From NCBI GenBank assembly GCA_965646165.1, contig CBFFYP010000048.1, positions 1 through 36,095 of the forward strand: a DNA stretch of 36,095 nt, in the 5' to 3' direction. This stretch comes from MGBC114844 sp910585855 (GTDB taxonomy: Bacteria > Bacillota > Clostridia > Lachnospirales > Lachnospiraceae). Numbering within the stretch: position 1 is the stretch's first letter; the number at the start of each line of letters is the position of its first letter. Below the pieces are notes generated by a model. The model had not been told where the DNA came from and did no database searches. It saw nothing but the letters and a program-made list of their open reading frames with translations. Below, in pieces: positions 1-5,468 of this stretch. The position numbers and the translations under genes are program-made.

Positions 1-463
1 AACAGCATTGTTGCTATTTTGGAGCGCATGGACTACTGCGGGCATACGGTGAACTTCAAAAGCTACTCCAAATCCCACAAGTTGAAAAAGCGGATTCCAA
101 CCACAAAGGAACAACAAGCTAATCTTTTTCAATACCCATGAAGCGATTGTAGAGGATACTGTTTTTGAACGGGTTCGGGAACTAAGGGCAAACAAGCGCC
201 GCCCTACAAAGGCAGACCAACAGGAAGTCGATACCTACGAACAGACCAAAAGCGATTTTGACAGCTTCACTGCGATTATCCGCAAGTATGTAGGGATAAA
301 AGAACTTACTCCCGCAATCGTCAATGAATTTATTAAGAAAATCCTAGTCCATGCGCAGGAAAAGGTGGACGGGAAACAGGTACAGAAAGTAGATATTGTT
401 TTCAACTTTGTAGGAGAAATCAATTTCCTTTCTGCCACGCAACCGAAACGACAAGACGCATAG
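1..463 (+). pseudogene. Large serine recombinase, C-terminal remnant (broken)
   Basis: The first frame encodes a typical serine-recombinase middle segment (ILERMDYCGHTVNFKSYS...KKRIP) and then stops at about 140. The continuation (THEAIVEDTVFERVRELRANKRRPTKA) is in another frame, so one base was probably lost in the T-run near 130. After RRPTKADQQ the sequence jumps straight to the DUF4368-like C-terminus (SDFDSFTAIIRKYVGIKELTPAIVNEFIKKILVHA...), ending at 463. The zinc-ribbon and coiled-coil part that normally separates them (about 200 residues) is missing. The N-terminal catalytic domain lies left of the window, if it exists. This resembles the recombinases of Tn4451-like or conjugative elements. 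It is very probably a dead mobile-element gene flanking the prophage rather than the prophage's own integrase. The family call is confident; the exact element is unknown. Confidence 0.8.
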
Positions 464-474
464 AAACTTGAAAA

Positions 475-509
475 GACGGTACAGCCCTTATAATCGAGGC
501 TATACCGCC
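475..509 (-). terminator. Rho-independent terminator of the gene ending at 597
   Basis: Read on the minus strand, GGCGGTATAGCC and GGCTGTACCGTC form a 12-bp stem with few mismatches and a 10-nt loop, followed by TTTTC. It lies about 90 nt downstream of the stop codon at 597 and so probably terminates that host gene. The plus-strand side lacks a T-run. Confidence 0.6.
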
Positions 510-596
510 TAATCTAAAATTACTTCCTTATCACCGCAAACGCTGAAGATTACAGTACTTTCAAGCCTTTCAGCATTTTCAGTTCACAAGATATAC

Positions 597-683
597 TTAG
601 AATTTCCCAGCCTTAGCCGCTTCTTCAATACTAACAGCAACCGCCACAGTAGCACCAACCATAGGGTTATTTCCCATCCCAAA
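597..683 (-). pseudogene. 3' end of a GGGtGRT-family gene, separated from its body
   Basis: The minus strand encodes (LFG)MGNNPMVGATVAVAVSIEEAAKAGKF followed by TAA at 597-599. I recognise this as the C-terminal tail of the clostridial GGGtGRT-motif protein family, from memory rather than a search. Upstream of about codon LFG the reading frame enters AT-rich DNA with no homologous coding sequence. The body of the gene should therefore lie on the far side of the prophage, to the right of the window. There is no ribosome site, so the fragment is not independently translated. Its terminator is at 475-509. This is the best marker for the host/prophage boundary. Confidence 0.55.
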
Positions 684-690
684 TAGTCTT
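660..690. other. Candidate attL (host/prophage junction)
   Basis: Coding similarity to the GGGtGRT gene stops abruptly at about 680-690, in the Gly-Met-Gly-Asn-Asn-Pro codons. AT-rich phage-like DNA follows, and all the leftward phage genes lie on that side. An attachment core would be expected in this stretch, repeated as attR beside the gene body outside the window. The core cannot be defined without the other junction. Confidence 0.4.
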
Positions 691-827
691 ATTTATGTAT
701 CATTATTATATATTATAATTATCTAAAAAAGCCTTTATTTCTAACTATTTTACATATTATCAATTTCTATGTTTAACTATATATAACTAGTATTTATTCC
801 TTTTATTTTATATTTTTGTGGACAAAT

Positions 828-848
828 GGTGGACAAATACCAACAATA
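828..848 (+). repeat. Tandem GTGGACAAAT repeat, possible integrase arm site
   Basis: Two perfect 10-bp copies of GTGGACAAAT (828-837 and 839-848) are separated by one G, about 140 bp inside the presumed attL. Short direct repeats in this position are typical of tyrosine-integrase arm-type sites. No integrase is visible in the window, so the assignment rests on position only. The surrounding 690-900 stretch has no gene I can support. Confidence 0.35.
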
Positions 849-906
849 TCAATCCAATATAAAATTTACAAAAAAGAAAACAGGCTAAAAAGATTTTAAT
901 AAAATC

Positions 907-935
907 TTGCATTTCAAAACGGTATCTGCTACAAT
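907..935 (+). promoter_or_regulatory. Sigma-70 promoter of the antitoxin-like RNA
   Basis: TTGCAT (907-912), a 17-bp spacer and TACAAT (930-935) predict a start near 942. It faces the toxin-like gene at 1052-1156 and drives the convergent RNA. Confidence 0.6.
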
Positions 936-941
936 AGCAAT

Positions 942-1068
942 AAAGGAAGAGGGCATCTGCTACGAACAGACACCCTCTAGGAACTACCGATAGACGGTTC
1001 GCCCGATTATTAAATTACAGCTATAGCCGCATCCTTTGGTCGGGAGGGCGGCTATTTCTGTGTTTTAT
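942..1068 (+). ncRNA. Candidate antisense RNA antitoxin (type I TA)
   Basis: The predicted transcript runs from the promoter at 907-935 to a terminator-like hairpin in which ATAGCCGC pairs with GCGGCTAT (about 1023-1055), followed by a U-rich tail. Its 5' hairpin (GAGGG..TCTG pairing with CAGA..CCCTC, 948-980) read on the other strand is a plausible terminator for the toxin mRNA. The two RNAs would thus overlap tail to tail by roughly 100 nt, overlapping only the last codons of the toxin gene. This is the geometry known for txpA/RatA and bsrG/SR4 of Bacillus prophages. The role is inferred from architecture; no RNA family was matched. Confidence 0.55.
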
Positions 1069-1156
1069 CTTTATCTCTGCTTCCGATTGTATATCCAAGA
1101 CTGAAGCAAGTAATACATAAACTAATCACTGCTATAAGTCCCTCAATAGTCAACAT
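1052..1156 (-). CDS. Small membrane peptide, candidate type I toxin
   Basis: A 34-residue peptide (MLTIEGLIAVISLCITCFSLGYTIGSRDKDKTQK) starts at an ATG 8 nt after a strong AGGAGGG site. A longer frame running back to 1315 has no such start and crosses the promoter, so the short form is preferred. It has one predicted membrane helix (about residues 5-26) and a charged C-terminus, the plan of TxpA/Bsr and holin-like toxins. A promoter lies at 1266-1294, giving a long 5' leader. A convergent RNA gene overlaps the 3' end. I infer a membrane-acting, antisense-controlled toxin that could stabilise the prophage; a simple regulator peptide is the alternative. Confidence 0.6.
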   Translation of the reverse strand: MLTIEGLIAVISLCITCFSLGYTIGSRDKDKTQK

Positions 1157-1265
1157 CCGCTTGCCCTCCTTTCCCAGATTCCCTTTCGGGTTTCTATGTA
1201 AACGGAGGGTCACAGTCCCTCCGGAGAGGGCAAACCGCCTACCATCAATGATAGAACCTAAAGTG

Positions 1266-1294
1266 ATTTTATCATGCCTTAGCAGATATTTCAA
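1266..1294 (-). promoter_or_regulatory. Promoter of the small toxin mRNA
   Basis: On the minus strand TTGAAA (1294-1289), a 17-bp spacer and TAAAAT (1271-1266). It lies back to back with the array 1 promoter (1327-1355), only about 32 bp apart. Confidence 0.55.
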
Positions 1295-1326
1295 CAAAAT
1301 CTTACAAATCTGCATAGAAATTTATA

Positions 1327-1355
1327 TTGCAATCCCTAAACCTATCTGATATAAT
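1327..1355 (+). promoter_or_regulatory. Promoter of CRISPR-like array 1
   Basis: TTGCAA, a 17-bp spacer and TATAAT. The 29-bp element recurs exactly at 3231-3259 and with a few changes at 5469-5497, always just ahead of a repeat array. The array 1 leader is much shorter than in the other two copies. Confidence 0.8.
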
Positions 1356-1360
1356 ACTTT

Positions 1361-1464
1361 CATATAGATAACCCGATTTAGGGGATTGACACCACTCAAC
1401 AAGTGTCTGCGCCTCAGAATACTGAGGGTTGAAATGATATTAACCCGACTTAGGGCATAGTAAA
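1361..1464 (+). CRISPR. CRISPR-like mini-array 1 (one spacer)
   Basis: A 5'-truncated first repeat (ending ...TTAGGGGATTGACAC at 1392), one 35-nt spacer (1393-1427) and a terminal repeat (1428-1464) whose 3' end is degenerate (GGGCATAGTA instead of GGGGATTGACAC). The repeat belongs to the same family as arrays 2 and 3. The promoter lies immediately upstream and the terminator at 1479-1522. It looks like an array reduced to a single unit by loss of the leader and other repeats. No cas gene is nearby. Confidence 0.75.
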
Positions 1465-1478
1465 AAATCACAGAAACG

Positions 1479-1522
1479 AAAAAAGCCAGATATTCTTTTA
1501 ATTTAGAATATCTGGCTTTTTT
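1479..1522 (+). terminator. Array 1 trailer terminator
   Basis: A perfect stem (AAAAAAGCCAGATATTCT pairing with AGAATATCTGGCTTTTTT) with an 8-nt loop, A-run before and T-run after, so it can work in both directions. It separates the array from the converging genes ending at 1585. Copies are at 3735, 6065 and 6952. Confidence 0.9.
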
Positions 1523-1584
1523 GTTAAACTAAAGTTCCTGTTGCCCACTTTCTTACTGTACTTCTTACAGAGCATAACCAAACC

Positions 1585-1806
1585 TTACAAACTCCCTCTA
1601 CCGCCTTCCCTCTTCTTCATTTCCGCCATAGCCGCTTTATATCCCTTAATATACCCGAAATTAAACGTAATACTTATCGTATTCAAAACATCCCCGCTAC
1701 TTGCTCCCTGTGCCAACGTTTTCAACTCTAAAGCACTTACATCATATCGGTCGTTCACCGTTACTTTTTTAATAAACCGGTCTACATATCTTTTAATCTT
1801 CTCCAT
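1585..1806 (-). CDS. Small phage protein of unknown function (copy 1)
   Basis: 73 residues starting at MEKIKRYVDRFIKKV, 7 nt after AAGGG. Upstream in-frame starts (ATG at 1812, TTG at 1833) are possible but worse placed. The N-terminus is basic and amphipathic, the C-terminus is basic with GGRGSL, and the centre contains FNFGYIKGY. The neighbouring 68-residue product has a similar LAWRLGYLAG, suggesting a distant relation. An identical copy is at 3841-4062. It is translated after the antirepressor and the 68-residue gene, so it is the last gene of that operon. Function not recognised. Confidence 0.65.
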   Translation of the reverse strand: MEKIKRYVDRFIKKVTVNDRYDVSALELKTLAQGASSGDVLNTISITFNFGYIKGYKAAMAEMKKREGGRGSL

Positions 1807-1819
1807 AACCATACCCTTT

Positions 1820-2026
1820 CTATTCCTTTCCAAACCGTGTTCCTGCCAGATACCCTAACCGCCAAGCCAAATCCACAGCATTGTTCGGATTCGTTTCCGT
1901 AGCAATCTCAACCAATTTAAAGTAATCTTCCCAGTCCATGCTTGCCTTTACTTCTTTGACCTGCTGTCTATAATTTTGTAAAGTCGCTTCGACCTCTACT
2001 TTTGTGGTTACGTTCTCTCTCATCAC
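1820..2026 (-). CDS. Small phage protein of unknown function (copy 1)
   Basis: 68 residues, acidic and mostly helical by composition, with a C-terminal NAVDLAWRLGYLAGTRFGKE. Its ATG overlaps the antirepressor stop (ATGA), so the two are translationally coupled. An identical copy lies at 4076-4282. I do not recognise the family. The invariant pairing with an antirepressor in both cassettes suggests a partner or modulator of it. Confidence 0.7.
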   Translation of the reverse strand: MMRENVTTKVEVEATLQNYRQQVKEVKASMDWEDYFKLVEIATETNPNNAVDLAWRLGYLAGTRFGKE

Positions 2027-2796
2027 GCCACCTCCTGCATAACAAGGTGGTAAAGTTCTAAAAAGATATCTACATAGTAATATGGCTGTGTTTCCTTCAC
2101 GTTCTTCTCACAAACTAAATTTTTACCATACTTCAAGCCCTTTTCTGTCAATGCCTTAAACTTCTTAATTCCTGTTTTACTGCTGCCGGATTTTCTCTCT
2201 CGTTCTTCTAAGTATCCTGCCTTCAACAACAATTCATTAAACTTTCTAGCACTCATTCCACACTGGAATTTCTCTAACAGCTCTGTGACCGGCTTTGCTT
2301 CTCTGTCTTCATTTTCAGAATAAGCAGGAAGAAAGTTGCTGTTGACGTTGTTATTTTCGCACACTTTACGGAACATCATGATTTTATTGCTTTGTGGGAT
2401 GTGTAATTCTTCAGCAACAAAAGCTGCTGCCTCCAACTGTTCTTTTAAAGAGATCACCTTTTGCGTCTGTTCTACTTCCTGCTCTGATATTTTCTCTAAG
2501 ATTTCTTCCATATCGTGAAAACGATTGATATACCTTGCTGTAAATACTGCTCCCTTAACCCCTGTCAATTTATTAGCTATATATTCACAACCTTTTCTCG
2601 AAACATCATAACAAGGTCTTGCTTGTCCTTTTTCATCAACATAAGAACTTTCTTTGAAAAATTCAACGTGGGAAATTTTCCCCTCGTTAAGTTGTTTAAT
2701 GTATCTTCGTACATTTTTCAATAATTCATTATGTTGCTTCTCAATCATTTCTGCTACTTCCAAACTGGTCAATGTTTGTTCGATCTGTTTCTGCAT
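2023..2796 (-). CDS. Antirepressor with Rha-type N-domain and shared C-domain
   Basis: 257 residues. Residues 1 to about 105 match the phage regulatory protein Rha pattern (SLEVAEMIEKQHNELLKNVRRYI, then YDVSRKGCEYIANKLTGVKG...FTARYINRFHDMEE). Residues about 115-257 are a KilAC-like C-domain (LLEKFQCGMSARKFNELLLKAGYL...GIKKFKALTEKGLKYGKN) almost identical to that of the gene at 4279-5067, whose N-domain is different. Such proteins usually relieve repression or reprogramme transcription during induction. The gene sits downstream of an RHH repressor gene (2953-3129), with a candidate small RNA oriented oppositely between them. Domain calls are from motif memory. Confidence 0.8.
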   Translation of the reverse strand: MQKQIEQTLTSLEVAEMIEKQHNELLKNVRRYIKQLNEGKISHVEFFKESSYVDEKGQARPCYDVSRKGCEYIANKLTGVKGAVFTARYINRFHDMEEILEKISEQEVEQTQKVISLKEQLEAAAFVAEELHIPQSNKIMMFRKVCENNNVNSNFLPAYSENEDREAKPVTELLEKFQCGMSARKFNELLLKAGYLEERERKSGSSKTGIKKFKALTEKGLKYGKNLVCEKNVKETQPYYYVDIFLELYHLVMQEVA

Positions 2797-2853
2797 ACGG
2801 ATACCTCACTTTCTGATTCGATTTTCAATGTTCTTTTTTTCTGGAATTTGTTC

Positions 2854-2882
2854 TTGAAATGATACTGAAAGTAAGATATAAT
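2854..2882 (+). promoter_or_regulatory. Promoter of small RNA 1
   Basis: TTGAAA (2854-2859), a 17-bp spacer and TATAAT (2877-2882). GATACTGAAAGT (2861-2872) has an inverted partner ACTTTCTAGTATC (about 2895-2907) across the -10, a possible operator. The equivalent element in the second cassette is at 5096-5124. Confidence 0.6.
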
Positions 2883-2888
2883 AGATTT

Positions 2889-2962
2889 ATCGGTACTTTC
2901 TAGTATCGGAATTGTAGAAACAACCTTTGCTGTGGTAGGTTTGAGGTTGTTTCTATTTTTTT
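2889..2962 (+). ncRNA. Candidate small RNA 1 (antirepressor/RHH intergenic)
   Basis: The promoter at 2854-2882 predicts a transcript of about 74 nt ending at a strong terminator: TAGAAACAACCT pairs with AGGTTGTTTCTA over 12 bp (2915-2926 with 2944-2955), followed by seven Ts. The terminator arm overlaps the 3' end of the RHH gene on the opposite strand. The second cassette has a small RNA of the same size class at the same place but with unrelated sequence. It could act on the RHH mRNA in cis, or as a free RNA. It may also be only a bidirectional terminator with a fortuitous promoter. Confidence 0.5.
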
Positions 2963-3129
2963 ATGTCGTCTTTTAGTTTTTTTATACCACGTCTAATTGC
3001 TTCTGCACGTTCAACAGCCTCTTGATTGCAATAATTATCTAATATTTTAGATGCCTCTTCATCAAGTCTTACTGTTATACGTTCCTTTTTAGGATTTTCA
3101 GTGGGACGACCAATTTTTTTATCTGGCAC
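2953..3129 (-). CDS. Ribbon-helix-helix repressor 1
   Basis: 58 residues beginning at GTG (MPDKKIGRPTENPKKERITVRLDEEASKILDNYC...). An overlapping ATG is in a different frame that closes quickly. A GAGAGGTG ribosome site precedes the start. The basic N-terminal arm, the ITVRLDE strand and two helices match the short MetJ/Arc (RHH) fold. Its promoter (3162-3190) carries two copies of TGTCTGCC, one between -35 and -10 and one just downstream of the -10, which suggests autorepression. It is divergent from array 2 and lies first in the antirepressor cassette. The paralogue at 5188-5367 has different operator repeats. Confidence 0.75.
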   Translation of the reverse strand: MPDKKIGRPTENPKKERITVRLDEEASKILDNYCNQEAVERAEAIRRGIKKLKDDIKK

Positions 3130-3145
3130 ATTATCACCTCTCTTT

Positions 3146-3190
3146 TGTCTGCCATAATTATATTATATGCTTATGTCTGCCAAAAGTCAA
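3146..3190 (-). promoter_or_regulatory. RHH-1 promoter with paired operator repeats
   Basis: On the minus strand TTGACT (3190-3185), a 17-bp spacer and TATAAT (3167-3162). Direct repeats GGCAGACA lie at 3181-3174, inside the spacer, and at 3153-3146, downstream of the -10, 28 bp apart. The corresponding repeats at RHH-2 read GGGCTACA. Confidence 0.7.
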
Positions 3191-3230
3191 CCCCTTTTTT
3201 CAAATTTCTACCACTTTTTTAAAACTAATA

Positions 3231-3259
3231 TTGCAATCCCTAAACCTATCTGATATAAT
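3231..3259 (+). promoter_or_regulatory. Promoter of CRISPR-like array 2
   Basis: TTGCAA, 17 bp, TATAAT. It is followed by a leader of about 120 nt containing a hairpin (AATATTC...GAATATT) shared with array 3. It lies 41 bp from the divergent RHH-1 -35. Confidence 0.8.
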
Positions 3260-3388
3260 CATAAATATGAACAAACTGTTATAAGCCAAAAAATATTCCA
3301 GAAAAGCCTTTTTATCAGAATATTCTGTGAATTATGCCTGAAAATGAGGCTGGAAACCTAGTGTTTATGCGGGTTCTGAGGCTTAAGG

Positions 3389-3720
3389 GTAGAAATGATA
3401 ATAACCCGACTTAGGGTATTGACACGTTTTGTTGTAAGCTATGCCAATAATGATAGTAATTGTAGAAATGATAATAACCCGACTTAGGGTATTGACACAA
3501 TAAATAGGTTTAAGTGCTGTGTCTTCATTCCATTCGTAGAAATAGTAGTAACCCGACTTAGGGTATTGACACAACTTTACAACATTCCCTACATGGGATA
3601 GTGGAATTTTGTAGAAATAGTAGTAACCCGACTTAGGGGATTGACACACTGGGCTAATTGACAAAAACATCATTACCGCTACCGTAGAAATGGTAGTAAC
3701 CCGACTTAGGGCATAGTAAA
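3389..3720 (+). CRISPR. CRISPR-like array 2 (five repeats, four spacers)
   Basis: Repeats of 37 nt at 3389, 3462, 3536, 3611 and 3684 are separated by unique spacers of 36, 37, 38 and 36 nt (3426-3461, 3499-3535, 3573-3610, 3648-3683). Each repeat begins GTAGAAAT, has a central CCC-GACTTA-GGG and ends with ATTGACAC. That end resembles the ATTGAAAC 3' tag of many type I/III repeats, so the crRNA sense is probably the plus strand. Repeats differ at several positions (ATGATAATA, ATAGTAGTA, ATGGTAGTA; GGGT or GGGG). The last repeat decays to GGGCATAGTAAA, marking the trailer end. No cas gene is in the window. Confidence 0.88.
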
Positions 3721-3734
3721 AAATCACAGAAACG

Positions 3735-3778
3735 AAAAAAGCCAGATATTCTTTTAATTTAGAATATCTGGCTTTTTT
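3735..3778 (+). terminator. Array 2 trailer terminator
   Basis: Identical to the terminator at 1479-1522 (18-bp stem flanked by A- and T-runs). It separates array 2 from the convergent genes ending at 3841. Confidence 0.9.
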
Positions 3779-3840
3779 GTTAAACTAAAGTTCCTGTTGC
3801 CCACTTTCTTACTGTACTTCTTACAGAGCATAACCAAACC

Positions 3841-4062
3841 TTACAAACTCCCTCTACCGCCTTCCCTCTTCTTCATTTCCGCCATAGCCGCTTTATATCC
3901 CTTAATATACCCGAAATTAAACGTAATACTTATCGTATTCAAAACATCCCCGCTACTTGCTCCCTGTGCCAACGTTTTCAACTCTAAAGCACTTACATCA
4001 TATCGGTCGTTCACCGTTACTTTTTTAATAAACCGGTCTACATATCTTTTAATCTTCTCCAT
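3841..4062 (-). CDS. Small phage protein of unknown function (copy 2)
   Basis: Identical in sequence to the product of 1585-1806: same 73-residue length, same start context and same position as last gene of an antirepressor operon converging on an array terminator. Function not recognised. The lack of any difference from copy 1 fits a recent duplication. Confidence 0.65.
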   Translation of the reverse strand: MEKIKRYVDRFIKKVTVNDRYDVSALELKTLAQGASSGDVLNTISITFNFGYIKGYKAAMAEMKKREGGRGSL

Positions 4063-4075
4063 AACCATACCCTTT

Positions 4076-4282
4076 CTATTCCTTTCCAAACCGTGTTCCT
4101 GCCAGATACCCTAACCGCCAAGCCAAATCCACAGCATTGTTCGGATTCGTTTCCGTAGCAATCTCAACCAATTTAAAGTAATCTTCCCAGTCCATGCTTG
4201 CCTTTACTTCTTTGACCTGCTGTCTATAATTTTGTAAAGTCGCTTCGACCTCTACTTTTGTGGTTACGTTCTCTCTCATCAC
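4076..4282 (-). CDS. Small phage protein of unknown function (copy 2)
   Basis: 68 residues identical to the product of 1820-2026. The start overlaps the stop of the upstream antirepressor (ATGA), so it is coupled to a protein with a different N-domain than in copy 1. Any partner role would therefore involve the shared C-domain. Family not recognised. Confidence 0.7.
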   Translation of the reverse strand: MMRENVTTKVEVEATLQNYRQQVKEVKASMDWEDYFKLVEIATETNPNNAVDLAWRLGYLAGTRFGKE

Positions 4283-5067
4283 GCCACCTCCTGCATAACA
4301 AGGTGGTAAAGTTCTAAAAAGATATCTACATAGTAATATGGCTGTGTTTCCTTCACGTTCTTCTCACAAACTAAATTTTTACCATACTTCAAGCCCTTTT
4401 CTGTCAATGCCTTAAACTTCTTAATTCCTGTTTTACTGCTGCCGGATTTTCTCTCTCGTTCTTCTAAGTATCCTGCCTTCAACAACAATTCATTAAACTT
4501 TCTAGCACTCATTCCACACTGGAATTTCTCTAACAGCTCTGTGACCGGCTTTGCTTCTCTGTCTTCATTTTCAGAATAAGCAGGAAGAAAATTGCTGTTT
4601 ACGTTGTTATTTTCGCATACTTTGCGGAACATCATGATTTTATTGCTTTGTGGGATGTGTAATTCTTCAGCAACAAAAGCTGCCGCTTCCAGTTGTTCCT
4701 TTAAGGAGATTGTGTTTTTCTTATTCTCCTTCTCTTTATATTTCTTTTCTACGTCAATAAAGTATTTGCGAACTTGCTTGCCTATCTCGTTCCTCTCTAA
4801 CATTGCCATTTCTTTTGCGGTGTCTAACTGAATAATATGTTCTAATGATGGTCTGCCACCTTTAGGGTTATGCTCATTTTTGAGCATAACCTCAAAATCT
4901 TTATTTTCTGTGGCATCACATTCATCAAATCTTCTTACTGACCAATCTTTATATGCTGTTTTTACTTCTAAAACGGTATGAAGTTCTGTGCCATAAACTA
5001 CCTGTTCGCCTGTACTAGTTTGATATACTGGCACAAGTCTATTTTCTAATAATTTCATTTCTTCCAT
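4279..5067 (-). CDS. Antirepressor with AntA-type N-domain and shared C-domain
   Basis: 262 residues. Residues about 8-110 match the AntA/AntB antirepressor pattern (VVYGTELHTVLEVKTAYKDWSVRR...ENKDFEVML...GGRPSLEHIIQLDTAKEMAMLERNEIGKQVRKYFIDVEKKYKE). From about residue 118 on it is nearly identical to the KilAC-like C-domain of the gene at 2023-2796, which carries a Rha N-domain instead. A strong AAGGAGG site precedes the ATG. It lies downstream of RHH repressor 2, with a candidate small RNA in between. Expected role: relief of repression at induction or control of incoming phage, through the swapped recognition domain. Confidence 0.82.
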   Translation of the reverse strand: MEEMKLLENRLVPVYQTSTGEQVVYGTELHTVLEVKTAYKDWSVRRFDECDATENKDFEVMLKNEHNPKGGRPSLEHIIQLDTAKEMAMLERNEIGKQVRKYFIDVEKKYKEKENKKNTISLKEQLEAAAFVAEELHIPQSNKIMMFRKVCENNNVNSNFLPAYSENEDREAKPVTELLEKFQCGMSARKFNELLLKAGYLEERERKSGSSKTGIKKFKALTEKGLKYGKNLVCEKNVKETQPYYYVDIFLELYHLVMQEVA

Positions 5068-5095
5068 AAAAAATAACCTCCTTCAAAATTCCCAC

Positions 5096-5124
5096 TTGAA
5101 AGAAGTCGCTCTATATGTTACACT
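5096..5124 (+). promoter_or_regulatory. Promoter of small RNA 2
   Basis: TTGAAA (5096-5101), 17-bp spacer, TACACT (5119-5124). It has the same -35 and spacing as the element at 2854-2882, in the same place between an antirepressor and an RHH gene. An inverted pair AGAAGT/ACTTCT flanks the -10. Confidence 0.55.
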
Positions 5125-5130
5125 ATTTCA

Positions 5131-5199
5131 TACGGAGAAACTTCTCTGTGACAATGATTAGCTGTGTAGGTCGCCAAACTGTAACAGCTAATCTTTTTT
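5131..5199 (+). ncRNA. Candidate small RNA 2 (antirepressor/RHH intergenic)
   Basis: The predicted transcript is about 69 nt and ends in a terminator formed by GATTAGCTGT (5156-5165) and ACAGCTAATC (5184-5193), followed by six Ts. The 3' part is antisense to the end of the RHH-2 gene. Size, position and overlap mirror small RNA 1, while the sequence differs, as expected of a cassette-specific regulator. The function is unknown; it may be antisense to RHH-2. Confidence 0.5.
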
Positions 5200-5367
5200 A
5201 ATATCTGACCTTAATCTGTGTATTCCTCTCCTTATCCCTTCTGTTTTAGCTATATTCTCTTGATTACAATATTCTTCAAGAATTTCCTTTGTTTCATCGT
5301 CAAGTCGAACATGTATAGGATTTGATTTAGGATTTTCAGACTTTGGTCTGCCTGTTCGTGGACTCAT
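5188..5367 (-). CDS. Ribbon-helix-helix repressor 2
   Basis: 59 residues (MSPRTGRPKSENPKSNPIHVRL...), ATG start after GAGAGGTG. It is homologous to RHH-1 (shared GRPxxENPK arm, VRLD strand, YCNQE and IRRGI helices) but clearly diverged. The promoter at 5400-5428 has two GGGCTACA repeats placed like the GGCAGACA repeats of RHH-1, implying autorepression with a different DNA specificity. It is divergent from array 3 and first gene of the second antirepressor cassette. Confidence 0.75.
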   Translation of the reverse strand: MSPRTGRPKSENPKSNPIHVRLDDETKEILEEYCNQENIAKTEGIRRGIHRLRSDIKKD

Positions 5368-5384
5368 TTTTTCACCTCTCTTTC

Positions 5385-5428
5385 TGTAGCCCTATAAATA
5401 GTATAATTTATGTAGCCCAAAAAGTCAA
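5385..5428 (-). promoter_or_regulatory. RHH-2 promoter with paired operator repeats
   Basis: On the minus strand TTGACT (5428-5423), 17 bp, TATACT (5405-5400). Direct repeats GGGCTACA at 5418-5411 (in the spacer) and 5392-5385 (after the -10) are 26 bp apart. Confidence 0.7.
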
Positions 5429-5468
5429 TACTTTTTTTCAAATTTCTTCAAATTTTTTTTAACTAATA

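Larger units (their letters stand above)
1441..2334. repeat. Long direct duplication, copy 1 (about 894 bp)
   Basis: This stretch appears identical to 3697-4590 (offset 2256). It starts inside the terminal CRISPR-like repeat, covers the trailer terminator and two small genes, and ends inside the C-terminal domain of the antirepressor gene. Beyond 2334 similarity fades gradually, and it is gone by the antirepressor N-terminus. Confidence 0.9.
3697..4590. repeat. Long direct duplication, copy 2 (about 894 bp)
   Basis: Matches 1441-2334 base for base as far as I can read. The first clear difference at the right end is at 4591 (A against G at 2335). At the left end, similarity starts at the TAACCC core of the terminal repeat. 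Near identity implies a recent duplication or conversion. Confidence 0.9.

Noticed and set aside
1..463. The serine recombinase as the prophage integrase
   Set aside because: It lies outside the presumed attL, points the other way and is broken by a frameshift and an internal deletion.
1052..1315. An 87-residue version of the small membrane protein
   Set aside because: The longer frame has no ribosome site and would cover the promoter at 1266-1294; the 34-residue form has an ideal site.
3383..3727. A 114-codon minus-strand open frame across array 2 with repeated KSGYYYFY-like motifs
   Set aside because: The peptide repeat is simply the translated CRISPR-like repeat; there is no ribosome site, and the plus-strand promoter and terminator define an RNA unit.
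1441..4590. Transposition as the cause of the 894-bp duplication
   Set aside because: No transposase, terminal inverted repeats or target-site duplication; one edge lies in a CRISPR-like repeat and the other fades inside a homologous gene, which fits homologous recombination.
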